Source: Ignavibacteriales bacterium UBA1304 (GTDB lineage: Bacteria > Bacteroidota > Ignavibacteria > Ignavibacteriales > Ignavibacteriaceae). From it: DNA of 64,000 nucleotides. The notes under the pieces were generated by a model that did not search any database, was not told where the DNA came from, and saw only the letters and a list, made by a program, of their open reading frames with translations. The stretch covers positions 28,594 to 92,593 of the forward strand of contig DBTY01000026.1 in assembly GCA_002307295.1 (NCBI GenBank), given 5' to 3'. The translations under genes and the position numbers were made by a program. This document shows, in pieces, positions 34,876 through 44,067 of this stretch. How positions within the stretch are numbered: the stretch's first letter is position 1; each line of letters opens with the position of its first letter.

Positions 34876-37425
34876 ATGGATGAAAAACTAAGGTATATAT
34901 GGGCAATTACAGGTAATTCAAGGGAATCGAATTATCTTAGTTGCACCCTGTCGAGACTTTCAGGTGAAGGATTTCAGATAAAACTATCCTATGGATTAGA
35001 AGACGATTTGAAATTTTCTGAAAACAAAAAGCCGGAACTTATAATACTCGATTTTTCATCTGACGAAGAAAAAGAGAAAGAATATTTTAACAAGCTGCGT
35101 TTTATTGCCATTGACGCTCCTATTATAATTCTTGCTAAGAATACCAACGAAGAGTTTGCCCTGTCGATGATTAAATCAGCAGCTAAAGACTATATACCGA
35201 CAAATACAGATAGTCAGGATTCGATATTAATATCAGTTCTTAACGCCATTGAAAGAGCGCGACAAATGACCATGACAAATAATGCGGTTGAAAAAGAATC
35301 TGAAGCAATGTTAAAAATGACAAACAGAATTCTAAAATTTACAAACGAAAGCATAAGAATTGTAATGCAATCGCAAAATGAAAAAGAACTTTTTGATAAT
35401 ATATGCCATTTTTTAGTTGAAAAGGATTCTTATTGTTTAGCATGGATTGCAATAACTAACAGCAATGAAAAAAACGTTCTCAAGGATATGCTCTATTGCT
35501 CATCGGATACCAGGTTAGACGAAATAGCCCAAAAGGCCAAGAATGATTTTGATTATTGGCTTAATAGCTGGGCTCCGGTTATAGAGATTAATAATAAATA
35601 CGTCAATAACGATATTAAAGCGGATCCCGGCCAATTGTTTTTATTGCAGGAAGCTAATAAGCTTGACTGTAAATCGTTAATTGTTTTGCCAATTATATTT
35701 ATGAAAAAGGCGCTTGGCTTTCTTAATGTTTACTCAAAAGAACCAGAAGCTTTTAGTCAATCCGATTGTTCTTGGCTGATAGACTTAACAGCCGATATTG
35801 CCTTTAAATTAAATACTTTGAGGACTCTTGCCGAAAAAGCGGCGCAAGTAGAATTATTACAGGGGAAAAAAAGGCAGGCGGAATTTTTAATAAAAGCTTT
35901 GGACGGCGTAGGGTATAAGGTTAAATATGATACGATGAATTTTGAGTTCTTTGACGATAAAATAGAAAAGCTTACCGGTTATTCTACTGAAGAAATAAAC
36001 AAGATAGGATTTCAAAGTCTGATTGAAAGGACGACAACTTCATCAAAAGAAAGCGCTTCGGTTAAAAAGACAAAGCATAAAAATGAAAAAGAAGAAGCAG
36101 GCGAGTATAGGACCGATTATTTTATTAAAACAAAATCCGGTTCTCTTAAGTGGATTGAAGATCATTCATTCCTTTGGTATGACGATAATAAAACTCTAAT
36201 TGGAGCCGCTGGAATTCTTACTGATATTAGTCAAAGAAAGCTTTCCGAAGAAAGATTAGCCCGCTTAAAAAATGCCGAGCAAGAGTTTAAACAGCTAAAA
36301 GAAAATTTCTTGTTTAGTATAAATCACGAGCTTATTAGTCCTATGGTGGTTATACAGGGTTTTTCTGAAATTATGAAAAGGGAGCTTCCTAATTCCGCAG
36401 ATAGAGAAATGGCCGAATCGATTTATTCAAGCGGGAGTCAGCTGACGCAAACTCTTAATTCAGTTTTGGAATTATCCAGAATCGAAGGAGGCAAAATTAA
36501 TCTAAGGGATGACGAAATAAATCTGATTGAACTTGTCGAAGAAATAATTTCGGCAGATAAAGAAAGCGCTAATAAAAAAGGGTTGTCGCTTAATGTTATT
36601 ACTAATTATAAGACGCTTATAATTAAATCCGATGAAAGGTTATTGAAAATAGTTATTAATAATCTGATTAATAACGCCGTAAAGTTTACGAAGCAGGGGG
36701 GAGTAAACATAAATATTGAGCTGACTGATTTTGACAAAAACCAAAAGCATGTAGTAATCAGGGTAAGCGATACAGGTATTGGAATACCAGAAGAGGGAAA
36801 GGACTTAATCTGGAAAGAATTCAGACAATTAAGCGAAGGACTTAGCAGACGCTATGAAGGCGCCGGGCTTGGCCTAACAATTGCAAAAAAATACGCCGCC
36901 GCTCTTAAAGGTTCTATTGAAGTTGAAAGCGTAGTGGGCGAAGGCTCTGTATTTAGTTTTAAGTTTGCCGTACAGGATGTAAATTTTGAAGCGAAAAGAA
37001 AAACTGTCGTTCACCGAAGAAAAATCAGAAGAGAGTCAATCCCATCGCATCAAGAATCGCCTAAAGTTCTTGTTGTAGACGACGACGAAGCAAGCCGTTC
37101 GATAATGAGCGTCTTTCTTTCTGAATCCTTTACGTATGACGTTGCAAAAGACGCCGATGAAGCCATTGAAAAACTTCTGGTTGAAAAGTATGACGCTATT
37201 CTTATGGATATCAATCTTGGCAAAGGAAAAACCGGAATTGAAGCTGCCAGACAAATCAGGAAACTTGATGGATACAGGGATACTCCAATTATTGCAATCA
37301 CTGCGTTTGCGTTACAGGGGGATGTTGAAGAAGTTTTTTCTTCAGGATGCACGCATTATATTTCAAAACCTTTAGATAAAGCAGAATTTGTTCCATTTAT
37401 AAAGCGAATTGTAAAAGGGGCATAA
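34876..37425 (+). CDS. Hybrid histidine kinase with N-terminal pseudo-receiver
   Basis: 849 residues, soluble. Residues 1-130 form a receiver-like fold that keeps the Asp (LIILDFSS) but lacks the acidic pair at the start and the conserved Lys near DYIPTN, so it is probably not phosphorylated. A GAF domain (about 150-325) and a PAS domain (about 340-455, ending DISQRK) follow. The HisKA box is INHELISPM with His484, a variant of SHELRTPL. The ATPase motifs are NLINNAVKFT, DTGIGI and GAGLGLTIA. A C-terminal receiver (about 730-848) has DDDEA, LILMD-like AILMDINLG and ISKPL, all intact. It resembles the kinase at the left edge in the ATPase and receiver parts. No terminator is obvious after it. 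Confidence 0.9.
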   Translation: MDEKLRYIWAITGNSRESNYLSCTLSRLSGEGFQIKLSYGLEDDLKFSENKKPELIILDFSSDEEKEKEYFNKLRFIAIDAPIIILAKNTNEEFALSMIKSAAKDYIPTNTDSQDSILISVLNAIERARQMTMTNNAVEKESEAMLKMTNRILKFTNESIRIVMQSQNEKELFDNICHFLVEKDSYCLAWIAITNSNEKNVLKDMLYCSSDTRLDEIAQKAKNDFDYWLNSWAPVIEINNKYVNNDIKADPGQLFLLQEANKLDCKSLIVLPIIFMKKALGFLNVYSKEPEAFSQSDCSWLIDLTADIAFKLNTLRTLAEKAAQVELLQGKKRQAEFLIKALDGVGYKVKYDTMNFEFFDDKIEKLTGYSTEEINKIGFQSLIERTTTSSKESASVKKTKHKNEKEEAGEYRTDYFIKTKSGSLKWIEDHSFLWYDDNKTLIGAAGILTDISQRKLSEERLARLKNAEQEFKQLKENFLFSINHELISPMVVIQGFSEIMKRELPNSADREMAESIYSSGSQLTQTLNSVLELSRIEGGKINLRDDEINLIELVEEIISADKESANKKGLSLNVITNYKTLIIKSDERLLKIVINNLINNAVKFTKQGGVNINIELTDFDKNQKHVVIRVSDTGIGIPEEGKDLIWKEFRQLSEGLSRRYEGAGLGLTIAKKYAAALKGSIEVESVVGEGSVFSFKFAVQDVNFEAKRKTVVHRRKIRRESIPSHQESPKVLVVDDDEASRSIMSVFLSESFTYDVAKDADEAIEKLLVEKYDAILMDINLGKGKTGIEAARQIRKLDGYRDTPIIAITAFALQGDVEEVFSSGCTHYISKPLDKAEFVPFIKRIVKGA

Positions 37426-37638
37426 TCCGGCTTTTCTCCATTTTCTTTCAGAAAACAAACCACATTATAACAAAAGCAACGCTGCTTATCAGTTTTATTT
37501 AGCGGACATCATTTTGCTACGCCGCTTATAAAGAACCCTTTTGCCGGCGGTTATTTTAGTTGCAATTTTACGCCTGAAGTTAGCCTGAATTGAGAGCTTG
37601 GTTCGGGGTTAACTAAATTAGTTTAATTGGAGGTTAGT

Positions 37639-38040
37639 ATGAAACGTTTATTTATCCCATTGTTTGTGATGCTATTATTGTCTACGTCTGTAATGTTTTC
37701 TAAAGACAGAGTAAACCCAAGATTTGTTGTGAAGGAGAATACTATCTCAAGTTTATTGGCGGGAGTTAATTCCGGCAATGCGGGTCTTGTATCAAGTTCA
37801 GCGGCTATGCTGGGCGATTTACGCTCATCGGAGGCTGTAATACCTTTGATGGAGCAACTAAAAAGCTCCAGCGACGAAAGAGTAAGAATTCAGGCGGCAA
37901 TTTCTCTGTGGAAAATTGGAGATGCGCGAGGAATTTATACTATAGCTCAAGCTGTTAAATTTGATACAAGCGAACGCGTAAAAAAAATATGCTACATATT
38001 ATATCTTGATACGCGCGATACGCTGCAAACCAGATTTTAA
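37639..38040 (+). CDS. Exported HEAT-repeat protein
   Basis: 133 residues from the ATG at 37639; the TTG at 37627 is part of the Shine-Dalgarno region (TTGGAGG). Signal peptide ending VMF|SKDR. The mature part has about three HEAT repeats, with the hallmark AAMLGDLRSSEAVIPLMEQL and AAISLWKIGDARGIYTIAQA. Such short helical solenoids bind other proteins in the periplasm; partner unknown. A terminator lies about 35 bases after the stop. Confidence 0.85.
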   Translation: MKRLFIPLFVMLLLSTSVMFSKDRVNPRFVVKENTISSLLAGVNSGNAGLVSSSAAMLGDLRSSEAVIPLMEQLKSSSDERVRIQAAISLWKIGDARGIYTIAQAVKFDTSERVKKICYILYLDTRDTLQTRF

Positions 38041-38074
38041 GGTTATCTCAATCTTAAAACACCAATAGGCGAAT

Positions 38075-38116
38075 AATCCCTGAAAGCGCGTAAGCGTTTA
38101 CAGGGATTTCGCTTTT
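38075..38116 (+). terminator. Terminator of the HEAT-repeat gene
   Basis: AATCCCTG (38075-38082) pairs with CAGGGATT (38101-38108) and inner bases extend the stem. A T-rich end follows (TTTCGCTTTTT). The rest of 38041-38385 is AT-rich with nothing else recognised. Confidence 0.7.
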
Positions 38117-38385
38117 TAAACTCATTCTGTAATTTCATTGTCTAACAAAAAATGAAAGAATCAAATAGTAAAAAAAATACTATGGAATATTTAAAATGTC
38201 TGCTCGATCTTGGACTTATCGATTTCGCATTCGTTTTTTTTATTTATCCTCTCTCTAATTTTTGGAAAAAATAAAGATATTCCTTTTTAGTATTGGAGTC
38301 AGATTAATACGCTTCTCCTTTTTTGACTGGTTATTAAAAGAGAAAATTTCTTATTTAGGTTTTACAATATAAAAGGAAAAGCAAT

Positions 38386-38889
38386 TTGGCTAAAAACAAC
38401 ATAATGCGCATTAACCTGGTTCTGGATAGCGCGCTGTTGCTATTATTTTTGTTTGTCCATGAACAAAAAGCCATTGGGCTTTTTCTGCATGAATGGTGCG
38501 GTTTATTACTGCTTATTGTAGTTATTATTCATATACTGCTTCATTGGAATTGGATTGACGGCGTTTTTAGAAAATTTTTCCGGAAAATGAAAGTGGAAAC
38601 CAGAATTAACCAAATTATTGTTATACTGATATATATAGGCATAACTGTGGTAATGTTTTCCGGGATAATGATTTCCAGAGAGGCTATTCCTGCAATTGGA
38701 ATTCATACGGCTAAAAATATTTTCTGGAAATGGCTTCATTTCAAATCGGTAGACGTTACTATTTGGCTTGTTGCGGCTCATGTTGGTATGCATTGGCGAT
38801 GGATTTTGAATAATATAAAAGGCGTTTTGACCGATCGTTTGTTTCGTAAATCCGGCAATAAAATTTCTAAGGATAATTTGCCGGTCTGA
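38386..38889 (+). CDS. DUF4405-type membrane protein, cytochrome b-like
   Basis: 167 residues starting at TTG 38386, 8 bases after AAGGA; ATG at 38404 is the alternative. Four hydrophobic helices. His residues sit inside or at the ends of helices: FLHEWCG and IIHILLHW in the second helix region, and AAHVGMHWRWI in the last. This spacing is as in DUF4405 proteins, which resemble the haem-binding di-His core of cytochrome b561 or formate dehydrogenase gamma subunits. Haem binding is inferred. The next gene starts 19 bases after the stop, so the pair is an operon. Confidence 0.78.
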   Translation: MAKNNIMRINLVLDSALLLLFLFVHEQKAIGLFLHEWCGLLLLIVVIIHILLHWNWIDGVFRKFFRKMKVETRINQIIVILIYIGITVVMFSGIMISREAIPAIGIHTAKNIFWKWLHFKSVDVTIWLVAAHVGMHWRWILNNIKGVLTDRLFRKSGNKISKDNLPV

Positions 38890-38908
38890 TTAAAAAAGGA
38901 AAGATAAA

Positions 38909-39316
38909 ATGATTAAATTATTTTTTAAAGTGTTTCTTATACTTATTACTATGAGCGTTATTGCTACATGTCTTCAGCTTATTGCTCAGACAAACGTAGC
39001 TAAATCGACTGCTTCAGAAATGATGCGCAGACAACGCGCCGGTAGAACTGAAGCTAATAAAACCTTCCAAATTAAAAGCGTTCCCACATTTAGCGGCGAA
39101 CTTAAATCTACTCAGGGCGAGATCAAATCTTCTGTTGTTCCAATAGATGTAAAAAGCGGCAAGAGTCCTGCAGCCAACAGAGAAAAAGAAAGAGGTTTCT
39201 CTTTAGGTTCGTTGTTATTTGGCGCATCTAAGAATATTTTTCTTATTGCTTTAGTTACTTTAGCTATTGAACTAACGCGAAAAATATTCGGTAGATTTAA
39301 ACCGCATGTTGCATAA
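38909..39316 (+). CDS. Membrane protein partner of the DUF4405 gene, unknown
   Basis: 135 residues. N-terminal signal or anchor helix (FKVFLILITMSVIATCLQLIA), a polar middle with SAMMRRQ-like basic residues and Ser/Lys-rich stretches, and a second hydrophobic helix near the C-terminus (IFLIALVTLAIEL). I recognise no family. AAGGAAAG precedes the start. Position suggests a function with the DUF4405 protein, possibly in a membrane redox chain, but nothing in the sequence shows this. Confidence 0.7.
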   Translation: MIKLFFKVFLILITMSVIATCLQLIAQTNVAKSTASEMMRRQRAGRTEANKTFQIKSVPTFSGELKSTQGEIKSSVVPIDVKSGKSPAANREKERGFSLGSLLFGASKNIFLIALVTLAIELTRKIFGRFKPHVA

Positions 39317-39811
39317 ATAGTAAGCGTACAATTGGGAGACAAATATTTTGTAAGTGTGGACTTTTTACTAATAATCAGTATGTTCATATGATAACAAAAT
39401 TTAAAGCTAAGTTTATTGTTATAATGTTAAAATATTAATATGCAGGAAATAGATTTTCGATTTTTTTTAGTATATTAACGCTATAGAAATATAGTTGTTT
39501 ATTATTTATAGATTACTGAATATTCCTATTTTGACGTGTGGTCATGACGACTAAATTCAATTAGTTTCCAGAAAATTTTAATAAATAAATTATTACACTC
39601 AATTGGATTGTTCGCATATTGAGGCTCGAATTTTTGTATGATTTGGCTTAAAAAATATTTATAACCGCTTAATATAAATGTTTTTTAAGCTTTATCGGAA
39701 GTTTAGATTTTTTATTATTTTCACTAGTATACAATTCAAAATATATAAATAAGCATGCATTGCTGACAGCAACTCGTGCAATTCCGTTTAAAGTAGTAAG
39801 AGGGCATAGAA
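39317..39811. other. AT-rich gene-free stretch
   Basis: Nearly 500 bases. A TATAAT lies around 39420, but no gene follows it closely. No repeats, RNA or reading frame that I can support. Confidence 0.4.
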
Positions 39812-40201
39812 ATGAATACGGCTTTAATTGCTGCGACCATTAAGGATATAAATTCCGCTGTTGAAATGACTAAAAGTATTAGCGACTTCAAAAAATACAT
39901 TGATGATAAAAATGACGAAATAAAACTAACCGATATTGTAGATATATTGGCTGAAGCCAAACAAAATGTTCTTAAAATTTGTCGGATACTTGAGGAGAAA
40001 GAAAGAGAGGTGATGAACCTCCGAAGGATTTTTTCTGATAACGATAATTATGTTGAGCTGCCTGAAGGAATATACAGGAAAGATGAAAATGGAGTCCCGA
40101 CAGGGAAGCCAATTTGCTTTAAATGCTGGGAATCCAGCAGTAAAATAGACCTTCTGGAAAACCTTTATTCCGATCATCAAAAAAACGCTTCTGAAAACTA
40201 G
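39812..40201 (+). CDS. Hypothetical helical protein with a CxxC pair
   Basis: 129 residues, cytoplasmic. Residues 1-80 are helical with a coiled-coil tendency (DIVDILAEAKQNVLKICRI, EEKEREVMNLRR). The C-terminal part has ELPEGIYRKDENGVP then CFKCWESSSKIDLLEN, a half zinc ribbon. Similar coiled coil plus CFKCW-type proteins occur in many bacteria without assigned function, sometimes beside mobile genes. It looks monocistronic. A weak AGAGGG lies before the start. Confidence 0.68.
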   Translation: MNTALIAATIKDINSAVEMTKSISDFKKYIDDKNDEIKLTDIVDILAEAKQNVLKICRILEEKEREVMNLRRIFSDNDNYVELPEGIYRKDENGVPTGKPICFKCWESSSKIDLLENLYSDHQKNASEN

Positions 40202-40379
40202 GGATTTTCTAATCCTTAAGTTTTGCGATTGTATTTTGCATATAAAATATTCATTTAGAATAGATTATTTCGCATTTCTGGCGTTTTATCTAACTTCTGC
40301 TTATTTTATCAAAGTAAATTGAGTTAATTATAGCTTATACTGTTATTCTGGTTATTCTGAAGAAAAAGGGAAAACGCCT

Positions 40380-41471
40380 GTGAACACATGGAAAAATCTC
40401 ATTAGCATAAAATCGATTATCTCATTGCTAAAAAATGAGAAAACTGCAGGAATTCTATTTATTTTGATTTTGCTAATTATCACGCCAATGGTAATTTCGG
40501 CTTATATTAGAGTAGAAATTGATACTTATGATTGTTCCCGTTTTGAAGAAATGATAAATGGAACAGCGCATAAACCTTTTGTTTACAGAGTATTGGTTCC
40601 GGTAATAATCAAAAGCGCATCTGCCGCTATCCCCCAAAACATCAAACAAAGAATAAACGATTATGGCGTTAAAAACGTAAAATACCTGACGGAAAAAGGT
40701 AAAAACATTTATCTCGCTGATTTGCTTATTGCCGCTTTTGTCTGGTATTTATCTATAATTGGTTTTGCATTAGTAATGAAAAAAATTCTAACTGATGTTT
40801 ATATTGTGGACAAGCGCGTTCTATATACTATAATTCTGTTTTCCGTGATGGGGATTACCATTTTCTTTAGGTACTACAGCTACATTTACGATTTTACATA
40901 TTTGTTTTTGTACTCGTTAAGTTTGTATTATTTATCAAAATCAAAATGGGCGCTATATTTAGCCGCGTTTATTTTAACTACAATAAATAAAGAAACTTCA
41001 ATACTACTTGTTATGGTTTATTTCATTCATTACAGAAATAAGCTGCCTAAACCGCTATTTGTGAAACTACTGACCGCCCAGCTGGCAATTTTTATCGTTA
41101 TCAAAACTACAATTAATCTGATCTTTATCAATAACCCAGGGTCTATAGTCGAGTTTCATATTCTAAACAATATTGCAATGCATCCGTTTTCTTTATCCGA
41201 TTTTATCGCTTTTGTAGTTTTAGTCGTAGCAGTTGTATACGACTGGAAAAACAAACCGATATTCGCAAAACAATCATTGTCTGTTTTCATCCCTTTAGTA
41301 ACTTTAACTTTGTTTTTAGGGCTATTATCGGAGTTTAGGGATTATTACGAAGTTTATCCTCCTCTGATTATCTTAGTAGTTTACACTATTGGCAAAATTT
41401 TGGGGGACGGAATAATTACTCTTAATGAAAAGAATTCCTTTTGCGAGAACAAAAAAATAATAAAGAATTAA
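40380..41471 (+). CDS. Polytopic membrane protein, GT-C glycosyltransferase-like
   Basis: 363 residues beginning with GTG. About nine hydrophobic helices, starting IILFILILLIITPMVIS-like at residues 27-45. After the first helix there is a loop with DTYDCSRFEEM and HKPFVYRVLVPVII; an acidic residue in the first outer loop followed by an FVYRVLVP-type segment is common in predicted GT-C membrane proteins. NKETSILLVMVYF in the middle also fits that group. Glycosyl transfer is inference. The stop is 14 bases before the glyoxalase-like gene start. Confidence 0.72.
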   Translation: MNTWKNLISIKSIISLLKNEKTAGILFILILLIITPMVISAYIRVEIDTYDCSRFEEMINGTAHKPFVYRVLVPVIIKSASAAIPQNIKQRINDYGVKNVKYLTEKGKNIYLADLLIAAFVWYLSIIGFALVMKKILTDVYIVDKRVLYTIILFSVMGITIFFRYYSYIYDFTYLFLYSLSLYYLSKSKWALYLAAFILTTINKETSILLVMVYFIHYRNKLPKPLFVKLLTAQLAIFIVIKTTINLIFINNPGSIVEFHILNNIAMHPFSLSDFIAFVVLVVAVVYDWKNKPIFAKQSLSVFIPLVTLTLFLGLLSEFRDYYEVYPPLIILVVYTIGKILGDGIITLNEKNSFCENKKIIKN

Positions 41472-41485
41472 GAGGGACTAAAGTA

Positions 41486-41983
41486 ATGATAAAATTTGTT
41501 TGTCCTCTTATTGTAGTTGACGAAATTATAGTCTCTAAGCGTTTTTATGAAGAGTTGCTGGGGCAAAACGTGAAGTTCGATTTTGTGGAGAACGTTACGT
41601 TTGAAGGAGGTTTTTCAATTCATCAGAAAACGCATTTTCAAGACCTGATTGGCGGAGAGAATAGCATATTAAGCGGAAAAAAATCCAATAATAGCGAGCT
41701 TTATTTTGAAACAGAAGAAATTGAAGCCGTATCTGAAAAATTGAAAAGCGCAGACGTGGTATTTATCCATCACATTAAAGAGCAGCCTTGGGGGCAGCGC
41801 GTAATGCGTTTACGCGATCCCGATGGGCATATAATTGAGGTCGGAGAAACTTTGGAATCAATGATATTGAGATTTGCTAATAACGGAATGTCGACCGATT
41901 GGATATGCCACAAAAGCTCACTGCCTGCAGAATTTGTAGAAAAGGCGCTCCAGCGAAAACCATTAAATTTAGATAAAGACTAG
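41486..41983 (+). CDS. Glyoxalase/VOC-superfamily protein
   Basis: 165 residues from the ATG at 41486; GAGGGAC lies 8 bases upstream, and an earlier ATG at 41441 overlaps the previous gene. The fold shows the paired beta-alpha-beta modules of VOC proteins: KFVCPLIVVDEI and SKRFYEELLGQ at the start, and QRVMRLRDPDGHIIEVGETL with the metal-binding Glu near residue 125. The extended C-terminus (residues 130-165) is unusual for a minimal VOC domain. Likely a metal-dependent isomerase, dioxygenase or resistance-type protein; the substrate is unknown. Confidence 0.87.
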   Translation: MIKFVCPLIVVDEIIVSKRFYEELLGQNVKFDFVENVTFEGGFSIHQKTHFQDLIGGENSILSGKKSNNSELYFETEEIEAVSEKLKSADVVFIHHIKEQPWGQRVMRLRDPDGHIIEVGETLESMILRFANNGMSTDWICHKSSLPAEFVEKALQRKPLNLDKD

Positions 41984-42287
41984 TTTTTTTTACAAAATAA
42001 TAGAACTTAATAGAGTTTTTATCTTTAATTACGACTAAGCGGTCTAAACTAATCTTTTACTTTTTCGATTATAAAATTTGGAACAGTATAAGCGGATTAA
42101 ATTAATCAAAAGTTGTATTAAGATTTGCATTTTTTCTGATATACGGTTTTTTTAATTTATTCTTTAGTTAAATATTTTTTTAAAGCTAAATAAAAGAGTA
42201 GTTTTCGATAGAAAAATTGATTAGAAAACGCAAATTGCGTTTTGCATAAAAAATTACGCTTTTTGTAAAATAAAAAGAAACAGGGTT
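41984..42287. other. AT-rich intergenic stretch, no gene seen
   Basis: About 300 bases between the glyoxalase-like gene and the small unknown gene. No hairpin, repeat or promoter stands out. Confidence 0.4.
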
Positions 42288-42611
42288 ATGCTATTCAAAC
42301 ATTCTAATAAGCCAAAAAAGAGCGGAACAGTTTTGGACATCGCTCATATAAATATGCAGGGGGAGGACATGATTCTTGTGCCTCTGACTAGTTCTTTCAG
42401 TTATAAAACGCCTGAAGAGCAAAATTTAGTGATAAATTCGCTACAGACTAGCGCATTAGAAGCCGGGTTAAAAGGACAGGTGATTCCCGTATGGTTAAAT
42501 GTTGTGAACAAAATGAGCTTTATTGCTCCTGAATATTATCACCCTTTTTTAAGAAGCGTTGATATGAATTTTGTGCAGCTTAACCTTAATAAAAAGCTTG
42601 AATATAAATAA
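42288..42611 (+). CDS. Hypothetical small cytoplasmic protein
   Basis: 107 residues, mixed alpha/beta, no membrane segment. Recognisable stretches are MILVPLTSSFSYKT and GQVIPVWLNVVN, which look like strands of one compact domain. No family recognised. CAGGG precedes the start. It lies 27 bases before the GNAT gene, so the three genes to 43805 may be cotranscribed. Confidence 0.62.
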   Translation: MLFKHSNKPKKSGTVLDIAHINMQGEDMILVPLTSSFSYKTPEEQNLVINSLQTSALEAGLKGQVIPVWLNVVNKMSFIAPEYYHPFLRSVDMNFVQLNLNKKLEYK

Positions 42612-42638
42612 TAGATTTCAAAACTAAATAGAAATAAA

Positions 42639-43130
42639 ATGGCTGCTGTTGACGAAGTATTTGATATAACTTTTCTGGAGAATATTTCCTTTATTAAAGA
42701 CGAAGGGCTTACTCTTATTCTTGAAGAAAAAGTTCCCGCCGACCATGCGATTGGTTTTTCTCCTTATTATAAATTCAGTATGCAAAACACAGTAACTGAA
42801 GAAATAATGGGCGAAATTCGTCTGCGTATAGGCGCTACAAATGATGAAATTAATTACAGGGGAAATATTGGCTGTACAGTGTTTGAAAAGTTCCGCGGTT
42901 TTAATTATGCCGCAAGGAGCAGCAAACTTCTCAGACCAATAGCAAAGTCGCATCAGCTTAACCCAATATGGCTTACATGCGACGAAAACAATATCGCCGC
43001 AATTAAATCAATTGAGTCTCTCGGCGCTGAATATGTAGACTCGCGCGCCATGACTGAAGATTATCCTTATGCGTGGTATTATCCAATTGAATCCCGCGTT
43101 AAACGCAGGTATAAATGGATTATTTACTAA
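42639..43130 (+). CDS. GNAT-family N-acetyltransferase
   Basis: 163 residues. The GNAT core is visible: strand EEIMGEIRLRIG, the acetyl-CoA loop region GNIGCTVFEKFRGFNYA (variant of the R/QxxGxG/A signature), then helix and strand ending in ENNIAAIKSIESLGAEYV, where GNAT proteins usually have the NxxAxxxYxxxGF motif. The usual Tyr near the end is not certain. Substrate unknown. It lies 15 bases before the HAD gene. Confidence 0.82.
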   Translation: MAAVDEVFDITFLENISFIKDEGLTLILEEKVPADHAIGFSPYYKFSMQNTVTEEIMGEIRLRIGATNDEINYRGNIGCTVFEKFRGFNYAARSSKLLRPIAKSHQLNPIWLTCDENNIAAIKSIESLGAEYVDSRAMTEDYPYAWYYPIESRVKRRYKWIIY

Positions 43131-43145
43131 ACGCAAATATTCCAT

Positions 43146-43805
43146 ATGCAAATTGATAAAGCAAAAATTGCCGCGTGCGTTTTCGATTTTGACGGCGTAA
43201 TTGTAGATTCTGAACCGCTTCACGAGCTTGCACAGCAGGCTGCTTTTGATTTTTACGGGATAAATTACGAACCAGGAATCTTTAGTAAATACAGGGGAAT
43301 TCGCGACGCTGTTTTGTACCAATACGGGCTTGATCGCGCTCCCGCAAGCGGCGTCACATTAGAACAATTAGATATTCTAAAAAAAGAAAAGTTCCACGAA
43401 CTATTTGAAAACGTTAAATATATCCCCGGTTCTCTCGATTTTCTACGCAAAGCAAGAAGTCAGTACGGTAAAATTGGACTCGTAACTTCATCGGCGCGCA
43501 AGTGGGTTGTCGCCGAGGTTAATAAATCAGGCATCTATGATTTATTCGATTTCATCGTTACCGGAGACGACACTGAAAATCATAAACCCGATCCAGAGCC
43601 CTATTTACATATGCTAAACGCGTTAAAAGTAAGGGGAGAGGAAACTATCGTAATAGAAGATTCGCAATCCGGCATACTTTCCGCAAAAGCCGCAGGCTGC
43701 ATTGCCATTGGGCTTACTACTTCTTTTAGCGGTAAAGAACTTGCTTCATCGGGCGCTGATTTTGTTAGCGATTCCTTTGCGGAACTTGCCAAAATACTCT
43801 TTTAG
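43146..43805 (+). CDS. HAD-superfamily hydrolase, beta-phosphoglucomutase-like
   Basis: 219 residues. Motif I VFDFDGVIVDSEPLH, motif II Ser in VTSSARKW, motif III Lys in HKPDPEPYL, motif IV IEDSQSGILSA. A helical cap follows motif I. The subfamily covers sugar and other small-molecule phosphatases and mutases. It is related to the gene at 8783-9439, though not close enough to suggest recent duplication. It is the third gene of a short run with the small unknown gene and the GNAT gene. Confidence 0.88.
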   Translation: MQIDKAKIAACVFDFDGVIVDSEPLHELAQQAAFDFYGINYEPGIFSKYRGIRDAVLYQYGLDRAPASGVTLEQLDILKKEKFHELFENVKYIPGSLDFLRKARSQYGKIGLVTSSARKWVVAEVNKSGIYDLFDFIVTGDDTENHKPDPEPYLHMLNALKVRGEETIVIEDSQSGILSAKAAGCIAIGLTTSFSGKELASSGADFVSDSFAELAKILF

Positions 43806-44067
43806 TAATCCTGCGCAAATAATGCTTCTTCCTGGTTTTCCCAATTGACCAAAAATATTTCAGACGGGGAGAGGGATAAAGTTGAGATTTGGTTTTTCAA
43901 TTATTACTCGTATATTAGAATTATATATATGGGGCAAATTTGTTAGATGCGAATCATACGCAGATTCCGGCTCGTACAATTCTAGTTTTAACATTTCTGC
44001 AAACTTCATGCTTATCTATAAGTAATATTATGAAAATGTAATTTTATTTAATAGCGGGAGAAATGAA

